Positions 8,283 to 15,327 of a stretch of DNA of 64,000 nt are shown in pieces. The stretch lies in NCBI RefSeq assembly GCF_900290235.1, contig NZ_OLMK01000073.1, positions 62,001-126,000 on the forward strand. Direction: 5' to 3'. The translations under genes were made by a program, and so were the position numbers. The stretch's first letter is position 1; each line of letters opens with the position of its first letter. The DNA comes from Streptomyces sp. MA5143a (GTDB taxonomy: Bacteria; Actinomycetota; Actinomycetes; Streptomycetales; Streptomycetaceae). Below the pieces are notes generated by a model, which worked only from the letters and a program-made list of their open reading frames with translations, was not told the DNA's origin and ran no database searches.

Positions 8283-9894
8283 GACCGTGGCCGTGGCCCG
8301 CCTCGGCCGGCTCCTCTTCCTTCTTCTCGACGACCAGGGTCTCGGTCGTGAGGAGGAGGGAGGCGATGGAGGCGGCGTTCTCCAGGGCGGAGCGGGTGAC
8401 CTTGACCGGGTCGATGACGCCGGCCTTGACCAGGTCGCCGTACTCGCCGGTGGCGGCGTTGTAACCGCTGCCCTTCTCCAGCTCGGCGACCTTGGAGACG
8501 ATGACGTAGCCCTCGAGGCCGGCGTTCTCGGCGATCCAGCGCAGCGGCTCGACGGCGGCCTTGCGGACGACGGAGACACCGGTGGCCTCGTCGCCGTCCT
8601 TGCCGAGGTTGCCCTCGAGGACCTTCACGGCGTGGACGAGCGCGGAGCCACCACCGGAGACGATGCCCTCCTCGACCGCGGCGCGGGTCGCGGAGATGGC
8701 GTCCTCCAGACGGTGCTTCTTCTCCTTCAGCTCCACCTCGGTGGCGGCGCCGACCTTGATCACGCACACGCCGCCGGCCAGCTTCGCGAGGCGCTCCTGG
8801 AGCTTCTCGCGGTCCCAGTCGGAGTCGGTGTTCTCGATCTCGGACTTGATCTGGGCGACGCGGCCCTGGACGTCCTCGGAGTTGCCGGCGCCGTCGACGA
8901 TCGTGGTGTCGTCCTTGGTGACGGTGACGCGGCGGGCGGTGCCGAGCACGTCGATGCCGACCTGGTCGAGCTTGAGGCCGACCTCCTCGGAGATGACGGT
9001 GGCGCCGGTGAGGACGGCCATGTCCTGGAGCATCGCCTTGCGGCGGTCGCCGAAGCCGGGGGCCTTGACGGCGACGGCGTTGAACGTGCCGCGGATCTTG
9101 TTGACCACGAGGGTGGAGAGGGCCTCGCCCTCGACGTCCTCGGCGATGATCAGCAGCGGCTTCGAGGCGTTGGTCTGGATGATCTTCTCCAGCAGGGGCA
9201 GCAGGTCGGCGATGGCGCCGACCTTGCCCTGGTGGATGAGGATGTAGGGCTCGTCGAGGACGGCCTCCATGCGCTCCTGGTCCGTGACGAAGTACGGCGA
9301 CAGGTAGCCCTTGTCGAAGGCCATGCCCTCGGTGAAGTCCAGCTCCAGACCGAAGGTGTTGGACTCCTCGACGGTGATGACACCGTCCTTGCCGACCTTG
9401 TCCATCGCCTCGGCGATGAGCTCGCCGACCTGCTGGTCCTGGGCGGACAGCGCGGCGACGGCGGCGATGTCGGACTTCTCGTCGATCGGGCGGGCCGAGG
9501 CGAGCAGGTCCTCGGAGACCGCGGCGACGGCGGCGTCGATGCCCTTCTTCAGGGCGGCAGGGGAGGCGCCCGCGGCGACGTTCTTCAGGCCCTCGCGCAC
9601 CAGCGCCTGGGCGAGCACGGTGGCGGTGGTGGTGCCGTCACCAGCGATGTCGTTGGTCTTGGTGGCCACCTCCTTCACCAGCTGCGCACCGAGGTTCTCG
9701 TACGGGTCCTCGATCTCGACCTCGCGGGCGATGGTCACACCGTCGTTGGTGATGGTGGGGGCGCCGAACTTCTTGTCGATGACGACGTTGCGGCCCTTGG
9801 GGCCGATCGTCACCTTCACCGTGTCGGCAAGCTTGTTGACGCCGCGCTCGAGGGCGCGACGGGCGTCCTCGTCGAACTTCAGGATCTTCGCCAT
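8266..9894 (-). CDS. groEL1: chaperonin GroEL1 with histidine-rich C-terminus
   Basis: 60-kDa chaperonin subunit; with GroES it forms the ATP-driven folding chamber. 542 residues, starting MAKILKFDEDARRALERGVN and containing the apical, intermediate and ATP-binding segments (DGTTTATVLA, GGGSALVHA). The C-terminus is a run of Gly-His repeats instead of the Gly-Gly-Met tail of typical GroEL. In actinobacteria this marks the GroEL1 paralogue encoded with groES, as opposed to the unlinked GroEL2. It lies 158 bases downstream of groES and is presumably expressed as a groES-groEL1 transcript under HrcA/CIRCE control. A tandem duplication spans its stop codon. Confidence 0.98.
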   Translation of the reverse strand: MAKILKFDEDARRALERGVNKLADTVKVTIGPKGRNVVIDKKFGAPTITNDGVTIAREVEIEDPYENLGAQLVKEVATKTNDIAGDGTTTATVLAQALVREGLKNVAAGASPAALKKGIDAAVAAVSEDLLASARPIDEKSDIAAVAALSAQDQQVGELIAEAMDKVGKDGVITVEESNTFGLELDFTEGMAFDKGYLSPYFVTDQERMEAVLDEPYILIHQGKVGAIADLLPLLEKIIQTNASKPLLIIAEDVEGEALSTLVVNKIRGTFNAVAVKAPGFGDRRKAMLQDMAVLTGATVISEEVGLKLDQVGIDVLGTARRVTVTKDDTTIVDGAGNSEDVQGRVAQIKSEIENTDSDWDREKLQERLAKLAGGVCVIKVGAATEVELKEKKHRLEDAISATRAAVEEGIVSGGGSALVHAVKVLEGNLGKDGDEATGVSVVRKAAVEPLRWIAENAGLEGYVIVSKVAELEKGSGYNAATGEYGDLVKAGVIDPVKVTRSALENAASIASLLLTTETLVVEKKEEEPAEAGHGHGHGHAH

Positions 9895-10052
9895 GGCAGC
9901 GGGAGCCCTCTCGGAAATCTCGGGTGAATGCAGGCTGCGCCCCGGGCGCCCGGCTTTTTAGTGGTCGCGGGGGCCAGGGGCGCAGCTCAAAGCAATGTGT
10001 TTCGCGAAGTGACGCGCCGCGCTGGGCGGCGGGCTGCCTCGCGAGAGGTGAA

Positions 10053-10361
10053 CTACTTGTCGATGATCGCGAGGACGTCGCGAGCCGACAGGACGAGGTA
10101 CTCCTCGCCGTTGTACTTCACCTCGGTGCCGCCGTACTTGCTGTACAGCACGATGTCGCCGGTCTGGACGTCGAGCGGCAGGCGCTCGCCGTTCTCGAAG
10201 CGGCCCGGGCCGACGGCCAGGACGACGCCCTCCTGGGGCTTCTCCTTGGCCGTGTCCGGGATGACCAGGCCAGAGGCGGTGGTCTGCTCGGCGTCGAGCG
10301 GCTGGACCACGATGCGGTCCTCGAGCGGCTTGATGGCAACCTTGGAGCTGGTGGTCGTCAC
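10053..10361 (-). CDS. groES: co-chaperonin GroES
   Basis: 102-residue GroES that caps the GroEL chamber. The family pattern is clear: KPLEDRIVVQPLDAEQTTASGLVIPDTAKEKPQEGVVLAVGPG, the mobile loop near residues 20-35, and the C-terminal VLYSKYGGTEVKYNGEEYLVLSARDVLAI. The ATG follows a GGGGGAGG Shine-Dalgarno. The promoter with two CIRCE elements lies 130-170 bases upstream. It is the first gene of the heat-shock operon with groEL1. Confidence 0.98.
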   Translation of the reverse strand: MTTTSSKVAIKPLEDRIVVQPLDAEQTTASGLVIPDTAKEKPQEGVVLAVGPGRFENGERLPLDVQTGDIVLYSKYGGTEVKYNGEEYLVLSARDVLAIIDK

Positions 10362-10460
10362 GATCCGACCTCCCCCTTCGGAGATCTCACGGGGTTAACT
10401 GTCTGAGGTGGCGACCAGGTGGATCCGTCGTCGCGGGTGCCGGACCTGCCCGTCGCGTAG

Positions 10461-10487
10461 TTGGCACTCTCCAGGGGGGAGTGCCAG
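10461..10487. promoter_or_regulatory. CIRCE operator 1 (HrcA site)
   Basis: TTGGCACTC, 9 bases, GAGTGCCAG: a full-length CIRCE inverted repeat. It overlaps the predicted transcription start of groES, where bound HrcA would block initiation. Confidence 0.93.
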
Positions 10488-10494
10488 ACCTGAG

Positions 10495-10522
10495 ACTATG
10501 ACCGTGGTTAGCACTCGGTCAA
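10495..10522 (-). promoter_or_regulatory. groES promoter
   Basis: On the minus strand, TTGACC, 16 bases, CATAGT: a vegetative (HrdB-type) promoter. Its -35 lies inside the spacer of CIRCE 2 and its -10 is next to CIRCE 1. Confidence 0.8.
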
Positions 10523-10534
10523 GCGGACTGCTAA
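10508..10534. promoter_or_regulatory. CIRCE operator 2 (HrcA site)
   Basis: TTAGCACTC, 9 bases, GACTGCTAA: a CIRCE with one base off perfect symmetry. The groES -35 hexamer is in its spacer. Confidence 0.9.
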
Positions 10535-10600
10535 TTGCGGCCGCGTGGCGTGGTGCGGGACCCCGGGTTGCCGCAAGGTTCCGTGCCTCGGAGGTGACCC

Positions 10601-11740
10601 TCAGAGGTAATCCTCCAAACGACCCACCGTCAGGCCTTGTTCCTGGATGCGGCGCAGAAGCCCGGCCGTGACGCGGGTGAGCGAGGCGCCGTCCAGTCGG
10701 CCGGAACCCCGGCCCCGGACATGGGCGTGGACGATGTCGCCGGGCCGGAGCCGGCCGCCGCCGGCGGCGGTCGTGGCGCCACTCCCGTCGGCCGTGGCGG
10801 GCGCGGTGGCGGTGGGACGGAAGCCGTCGGCGCTCATGGACGCGCGCCACAGGACGACGGCGGCGATGCCGCAGTCGGCGGCGGCACGGAGCGTCGTGCT
10901 GTCGTAGACGCCGTACGGCGGGCGGAACAGGGTGGGGCGGACCCCGAAGCGCTGCTTCAGCTTGTCCTGCTGGCCGCAGATCTCGGCCCGCTGCCCGGCG
11001 TACGGCAGGCCGCGCAGGGCGGTGTGGTCGAGGGTGTGGTTCTGCACGGTGGCGCCGACCTCGCGGAGCCGGGCGAGGTGGCCGTAGCCCGGCCCGACGA
11101 CGCTGTCGGTGAGGAACAAGCTGACCGGGAGCCGCAACTCCCGCACCATCCGCACGAACCCCGGGTCCTTCTCCGCCCCGTCGTCGAACGTCAGGAACAC
11201 CACCTTGTCGCGCGTCGCGACGCGCTCGACCACAGGGGCCGGACCGGGGCGCACGGCTCGGGGCACGGACGGCCGGTCGGGCTTCTCGGGAGCCGGGACG
11301 AGCGGCCCGGTGAGCCCCCAACGACGGTACGCGGGCGTCCGGGCCGGGGCGCGGGGTGTACCGGCGTGACGCCGGGGCGGGTCGGTGCGGCCGGAGGGGT
11401 CAGCCGGGCGACCTGACGCGTCGGCCCGGCCGCCCGGCGGGTCGGCCCGGCTGCCCGGCGCGTCGGCCGGGCGACCTGACTCGTCGAGCCGGCTGCCCGG
11501 CGGGGCGGCGCCACGAGACGCCGCGCCGACGCCCCGACCTGGCACCCCGGCCCGGTGACCCGGCGGCGGGGCCGCGTGGTCGTGGGCCGGGCCCGTCGCC
11601 TGCCGCCCTCCCCCCGTGGACCTCGTCACGGGGGCGGCGTCCCCCGAGGCGGCACCCCCGGCGGCGCTCCCGGCACACCCGGACGCCACGAGCGCCACGA
11701 GCGCCACGTGCGCGGCGATCGTCGCGGTGAGCATCCGCAC
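10601..11740 (-). CDS. polysaccharide deacetylase lipoprotein with Pro/Arg-rich linker
   Basis: Predicted exported NodB-family (CE4) deacetylase acting on a cell-wall or extracellular polysaccharide. From the GTG chosen (379 residues), the N-terminus is a short hydrophobic signal ending in LVASGC, a lipobox. Residues ~25-165 are a low-complexity linker rich in Pro, Arg, Asp and Gly, built from 21-bp DNA repeats. The NodB domain follows: TFDDG (metal and base Asp residues), NHTLDH (His-x3-His metal ligands), RPPYG and LWRASMSADG. An ATG at 11833 with a GAGG upstream is an alternative start adding 31 residues. It is divergent from the methyltransferase gene. Confidence 0.88.
   Translation of the reverse strand: MRMLTATIAAHVALVALVASGCAGSAAGGAASGDAAPVTRSTGGGRQATGPAHDHAAPPPGHRAGVPGRGVGAASRGAAPPGSRLDESGRPADAPGSRADPPGGRADASGRPADPSGRTDPPRRHAGTPRAPARTPAYRRWGLTGPLVPAPEKPDRPSVPRAVRPGPAPVVERVATRDKVVFLTFDDGAEKDPGFVRMVRELRLPVSLFLTDSVVGPGYGHLARLREVGATVQNHTLDHTALRGLPYAGQRAEICGQQDKLKQRFGVRPTLFRPPYGVYDSTTLRAAADCGIAAVVLWRASMSADGFRPTATAPATADGSGATTAAGGGRLRPGDIVHAHVRGRGSGRLDGASLTRVTAGLLRRIQEQGLTVGRLEDYL
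11401..11506. repeat. 21-bp imperfect tandem repeats in the deacetylase linker
   Basis: About five degenerate 21-bp units resembling GTCGGCCCGGCTGCCCGGCG, encoding a Gly-Arg-x-Asp/Pro-rich linker. The period is a multiple of three, so copy-number change keeps the frame. Confidence 0.7.
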
Positions 11741-11923
11741 GGGCGCGGCGTATGCGCCCCGGAGGCCGCGGCCCGGCCCCCGGGAACTCGTCCGCTTCAC
11801 CCTCGTTTCGTCATGTTGTCGCACGAGTCGCATGGCGCCGCATCCTCGCAGGGCCCGTCCGGCGCCCCGGCCCGACACCGCCACCACCGGCGCGCCGTCC
11901 ACCGAGTGGCCCACAATGGCCCG

Positions 11924-13147
11924 GTGAACGACGCCTCCCCCGACGCCTCCCCCGACTCCGCCCCCTCCTTCCTCGCCCCCTTGCTGACCCCCGAGGGCCG
12001 TGCCCTCCTCGACGAGGTGCGCGGTGTGGAACCGGCGCGGGAGCTGGCCGTGGCGACCCGGCTGCGCCGCACGCACCCGGCGGACCTCGTCTCGGCGGCC
12101 ATCGCCCAGGCGCGGCTGCGGCAGCGGGCCGTGGCGAAGTTCGGGGCCGAGGACGCGGCACGGATGTTCTTCACGCCGAACGGGGTCGAGCAGTCGACGC
12201 GGACGAGCGTGGCGACGTACCGCGCGGAGTGCTTCCGGGCGCTCGGCGTGCGGTCGGTCGCCGACCTGTGCTGCGGGATCGGCGGGGACGCCATCGCGTT
12301 CGCACGGGCCGGTATCCGCGTCCTGGCCGTCGACCGCGACCCGCTGACCGCGGCGGCGGCCCGCGCCAACGCGGACGCGCTCGGGCTCGCCGATCTGATC
12401 GAGGTGCGCGAGGCGGATGTGACGGAGGTGGACACGGCCGGGTACGACGCCGTGTTCGTCGACCCGGCCCGGCGTTCCTCCAAACGCGGCCGGATCTTCG
12501 ACCCGGAGGCCTACTCACCGCCCCTGTCGTGGGCCGTGTCGGCCGCGCTGAAGGCGCCGCTCGGCGCGCTCAAGATCGCACCGGGCATCCCGCACGAGGC
12601 GATTCCGCCCGAGGCGGAGGCCGAGTGGATCTCGGACGGCGGGGACGTGAAGGAGGCCGTGCTGTGGTTCCGCGCGGACGGGACGCCGGGGGCGCGGCGG
12701 GCGGTGCTGCTCCCCTCGGAGGCCGGGGTCCACGCCACCCCCGCCACGATGCTGCCCGACCCGGCGGTCCGGCCGGTCGGGCGGTACCTGTACGAGCCGG
12801 ACGGCGCCGTCATCCGCGCGCATCTGGTCGCCGAGGTCGCCGAGGATCTGGAGGGCGGGCTGATCGACCCGACGATCGCGTACATCACCGCCGACGAGCA
12901 CCACGTCACCCCGTACGCCACCGCGTACGAGATCACCGACGTGCTGCCCTTCAACGTGAAGAAGCTCAAGGCGCTGCTGCGGGAACGCGGGATCGGCATC
13001 CTGACGGTGAAGAAGCGCGGGTCGGCCGTCGAGCCGGAGGAACTGCGCCGCAAGGCCCTGCCGAAGCCGCACGGCACCGCCTCGACGACGGTCTTCCTGA
13101 CACGGGTGGCAGGCGCGCCGACGATGCTGATCGGCCGTCCGGCCTGA
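11924..13147 (+). CDS. class I SAM methyltransferase with THUMP-like domain
   Basis: 407-residue predicted SAM-dependent methyltransferase. Residues ~50-105 form a helical N-terminal part (HPADLVSAAIAQARLRQRAVAKFG). The SAM site follows, with motif I VADLCCGIGGDAIAFA, an acidic VDRDPLTAA, EADV, and a catalytic-type VFVDPARRSS. The C-terminal third matches the THUMP-like domain (ADEHHVTPYATAYEI, FNVKKLKALLRERGIGILTVKKRG), which suggests an RNA substrate. The GTG start has no Shine-Dalgarno, but lies 6 nt after CACAAT (11912-11917), suggesting leaderless expression. It is divergent from the deacetylase gene. The RNA target is unknown. Confidence 0.88.
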   Translation: MNDASPDASPDSAPSFLAPLLTPEGRALLDEVRGVEPARELAVATRLRRTHPADLVSAAIAQARLRQRAVAKFGAEDAARMFFTPNGVEQSTRTSVATYRAECFRALGVRSVADLCCGIGGDAIAFARAGIRVLAVDRDPLTAAAARANADALGLADLIEVREADVTEVDTAGYDAVFVDPARRSSKRGRIFDPEAYSPPLSWAVSAALKAPLGALKIAPGIPHEAIPPEAEAEWISDGGDVKEAVLWFRADGTPGARRAVLLPSEAGVHATPATMLPDPAVRPVGRYLYEPDGAVIRAHLVAEVAEDLEGGLIDPTIAYITADEHHVTPYATAYEITDVLPFNVKKLKALLRERGIGILTVKKRGSAVEPEELRRKALPKPHGTASTTVFLTRVAGAPTMLIGRPA

Positions 13148-13383
13148 GCCGACCGGGTCGGGGCGACTCTCGCGCGGCCCGGAGGGCCGAGGACCAGCCT
13201 CATCGATGCGCCGCCCGCAGGGGTGGCCGACCGGGCCAGGCACACACGCCGAGCCCTCTACGGGGGCGACCCGGGCTGCGGGAGCGCGACCGGCCTGCGG
13301 GAGGGCGACCGGCCCATGGGGGGCCGATCCGGCCCAGGGCTCACCCGCCGAGCCGCGTAAAGACGGCTCTCCGGCCTCCTTCA

Positions 13384-13421
13384 CCTCACCCTCCTGCTTC
13401 GCCCTCACCCTCCTGCTTCGC
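13384..13421. repeat. 19-bp tandem duplication spanning the ECF42 stop codon
   Basis: Two identical copies of GGGCGAAGCAGGAGGGTGA (minus strand), at 13403-13421 and 13384-13402. The first supplies the last codons and TGA of the sigma factor; the second lies just downstream. Confidence 0.8.
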
Positions 13422-14724
13422 CCTCGCCCGCCTCCTCCGCCCGTGCCAGCAGCAGCCGTCGTTCGCGTTCGTTGCGGGCCAGTGTGGCCGCTCGGGCGAA
13501 CTCCTCGCGGGCCTCGTCCGGGCGGTGCAGGCGGGCGAGGAGGTCGCCTCGGACGCTCGGCAGCAGGTGGTAGTCGCTGAGCGCCGGTTCCGTGGCCAGG
13601 CGGTCGACGATCTCCAGGGCGGCGGCCGGGCCCTCGGCCATCGAGACGGCGACCGCGCGGTTCAACTCGACCACCGGCGACGGGGAACGGGCCGCCAGGA
13701 GGGCGTACAGGGTCGCGATGCGCGGCCAGTCGGTCTCCTCGTAGGTGTACGCCTGGGCGTGGCACGCGGCGATCGCGGCCTGGAGCGCGTACGGGCCGGG
13801 GCTGCCGTGGGCCGCGGCGGTGGCCCGGCCCAGCGCGGTGAAGCCGCGGGCGATGAGGAGGCGGTTCCAGCGGCGGCGGTCCTGGTCCTTGAGGAGCACC
13901 GGCTCACCGGTCGGACCCGTGCGTGCGGCGGCCCGTGACTCCTGGAGTTCCAGCAGCGCCACCAGCCCGTGCACCTCGGGTTCCTTGGGCATCAGCTCCG
14001 CGAGGACGCGGGCGAGCCGCAGCGCGTCCTCGCACAGGGCGGGGCGCAGCAGGTCGTCGCCGGCGGTGGCGGCGTACCCCTCGTTGAAGACGAGGTAGAT
14101 GACCTCCAGGACGGAGGCGAGGCGGGCCTCGCGGTCGGGGCCGTAGGGCACCTCGAAGGGGACGCCCTTCTTCGCGAGGGTCCGTTTGGCGCGGACGATG
14201 CGCTGGGCGACGGTGGCCTCCGGGGAGAGGAAGGCGCGCGCGATCTCCACGGTGGTGAGGCCGCCGAGGAGGCGGAGGGTGAGGGCGATGCGGGCCTCGG
14301 CGGAGAGCACGGGATGGCAGGCCGTGAAGACGAGGCGCAGGAGGTCGTCGTCGATGTCGTCGGGGTCGGACGGCGTGTCCAGGTACTGCCCCGCCGGGCT
14401 CGCCGCCTCCAGGTCCCGGCCGACCTCCGCCAGCTTGCGCGCGTAGCGTTCCCGGCGGCGCACCAGGTCGATCGCCCGGTGCTTGGCGGTCGTCATGAGC
14501 CAGGCGCCCGGGTTGTCGGGGACGCCGTCGCGCGGCCACTGCTCCAGCGCGGCGACCAGCGCGTCCTGGGCCAGTTCCTCCGCGATCCCGACGTCCCGCA
14601 CGATGCGGGCGACCCCGGCGATGACGCGGGGCGCCTCGATGCGGAAGACGGTCTCGATGGCCTTCCGGGGGTCCGCCGGGGCGCGCCCCGCCCGGTCGGC
14701 GTCGGTGGTGGGCTGTGCTGTCAC
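13405..14724 (-). CDS. ECF42-group sigma factor with C-terminal TPR-like extension
   Basis: 439 residues, far longer than a classical ECF sigma factor. Sigma region 2 is at about 25-95 (EELAQDALVAALEQWP, GAWLMTTAKHRAIDLVRRR) and region 4 at about 130-185 (LTLRLLGGLTTVEIARAFLSPEATVAQRIVRAKRTLAKKGVPF). A ~230-residue alpha-helical C-terminal extension of the kind characterised in group ECF42 follows (YLVFNEGYAATAGDDLLRPALCEDALRLARVLAELMP, later TPR-like helices). It lies 55 bases downstream of a DGPF/YCII gene, the hallmark partner of this group, and the operon promoter carries the group's target motif, so autoregulation is likely. The inducing signal is unknown. Confidence 0.93.
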   Translation of the reverse strand: MTAQPTTDADRAGRAPADPRKAIETVFRIEAPRVIAGVARIVRDVGIAEELAQDALVAALEQWPRDGVPDNPGAWLMTTAKHRAIDLVRRRERYARKLAEVGRDLEAASPAGQYLDTPSDPDDIDDDLLRLVFTACHPVLSAEARIALTLRLLGGLTTVEIARAFLSPEATVAQRIVRAKRTLAKKGVPFEVPYGPDREARLASVLEVIYLVFNEGYAATAGDDLLRPALCEDALRLARVLAELMPKEPEVHGLVALLELQESRAAARTGPTGEPVLLKDQDRRRWNRLLIARGFTALGRATAAAHGSPGPYALQAAIAACHAQAYTYEETDWPRIATLYALLAARSPSPVVELNRAVAVSMAEGPAAALEIVDRLATEPALSDYHLLPSVRGDLLARLHRPDEAREEFARAATLARNERERRLLLARAEEAGEGEAGG

Positions 14725-14779
14725 AACCCACCATCAGACACCCGCGGGGCGCCCCGGCCAAGCGGGTTCAAGGACTCCC

Positions 14780-15136
14780 TCAGCCCTCCGCGATCTCCCG
14801 GACCTCGCAGGTCACCGTCCAGTGCTCCTCGTGCACCTTGAGGAACCGCGTGGCCCACTCGACGGCCTCGTCCATGTCCTTGCACTGCATGAGGGCGTAG
14901 CCGCCGACGACCTCCTTGGTCTCAATGAACGGCCCGTCGGTGACGGACAGCTCGCCGCCCGCCCAGTGGACCCGCTTGCCCTGGGCGCTCGGCAGCAGTC
15001 CGGCGGTGTCGAGCATGACGCCGGCCTTGGTGATCTCCTCCAGCAGGTCGCCCATCCGCTGCATCAGCTCGGGGCTCGGCCCCTCGGCGGGGGCGGTGGA
15101 CTCGTCGATCCGGACCATCGACAGATAGCGCGGCAT
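14780..15136 (-). CDS. YCII-family DGPF-domain protein
   Basis: 118-residue dimeric alpha/beta-barrel protein of the YCII (DGPF) family, with the diagnostic DGPFIETKEVVGGYALMQC motif near residues 69-87 and the N-terminal PRYLSMVRID strand. These proteins are genomically and functionally tied to ECF42 sigma factors, but no enzymatic reaction is established. The ATG at 15136 follows a GAAGGAG Shine-Dalgarno. It is the first gene of the two-gene operon with the sigma factor and is preceded by an ECF42-type promoter. Confidence 0.93.
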   Translation of the reverse strand: MPRYLSMVRIDESTAPAEGPSPELMQRMGDLLEEITKAGVMLDTAGLLPSAQGKRVHWAGGELSVTDGPFIETKEVVGGYALMQCKDMDEAVEWATRFLKVHEEHWTVTCEVREIAEG

Positions 15137-15189
15137 GGTGGCTCCTTCGGTAGGGGCGGCGGGGTCTCTCCCCGCCTCTCACCCCTTGC

Positions 15190-15216
15190 GTCGAACGAGC
15201 GGACACCGGATCGACA
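15190..15216 (-). promoter_or_regulatory. ECF42-type promoter of the DGPF-sigma operon
   Basis: On the minus strand, TGTCGA, 17 bases, CGAC. As I recall the reported group ECF42 target, it has TGTCGA at -35 and CGA(C/T) at -10, and this fits both elements and a usual spacing. Transcription would start about 45 bases before the DGPF start codon. Confidence 0.75.
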
Positions 15217-15271
15217 CCCGAGCCGAACTTCTTCGAAGAATTTTTTCGACGGGTCTTCCGCGCCGGTCACC

Positions 15272-15327
15272 TCACCTCAGTGACTTCACCTCAGCGACTT
15301 CACCTCAGTGATTTCACCTCAGTGACT
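15272..15327. repeat. four 14-bp tandem repeats ending at the LCP stop codon
   Basis: Four abutting units of TCACCTCAGYGAYT. Each contains the small dyad TCAC-CTCA-GTGA. The rightmost unit overlaps the last codons and the stop of the LCP gene; the others lie in the gap upstream of the ECF42 operon promoter. Confidence 0.9.

Noticed and set aside
8185..9927. 580-codon plus-strand frame opposite groEL1
   Set aside because: Complete overlap with a certain gene and typical shadow composition.
9942..9960. CCGGGCGCCCGG palindrome followed by TTTTTA, considered as a terminator between groES and groEL1
   Set aside because: The T-run is on the plus strand, where no gene is transcribed here, and the palindrome leaves almost no loop.
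15230..15243. TTCTTCGAAGAA palindrome upstream of the DGPF gene as an operator
   Set aside because: Perfect but short and located upstream of the much better ECF42-type promoter; left unassigned.
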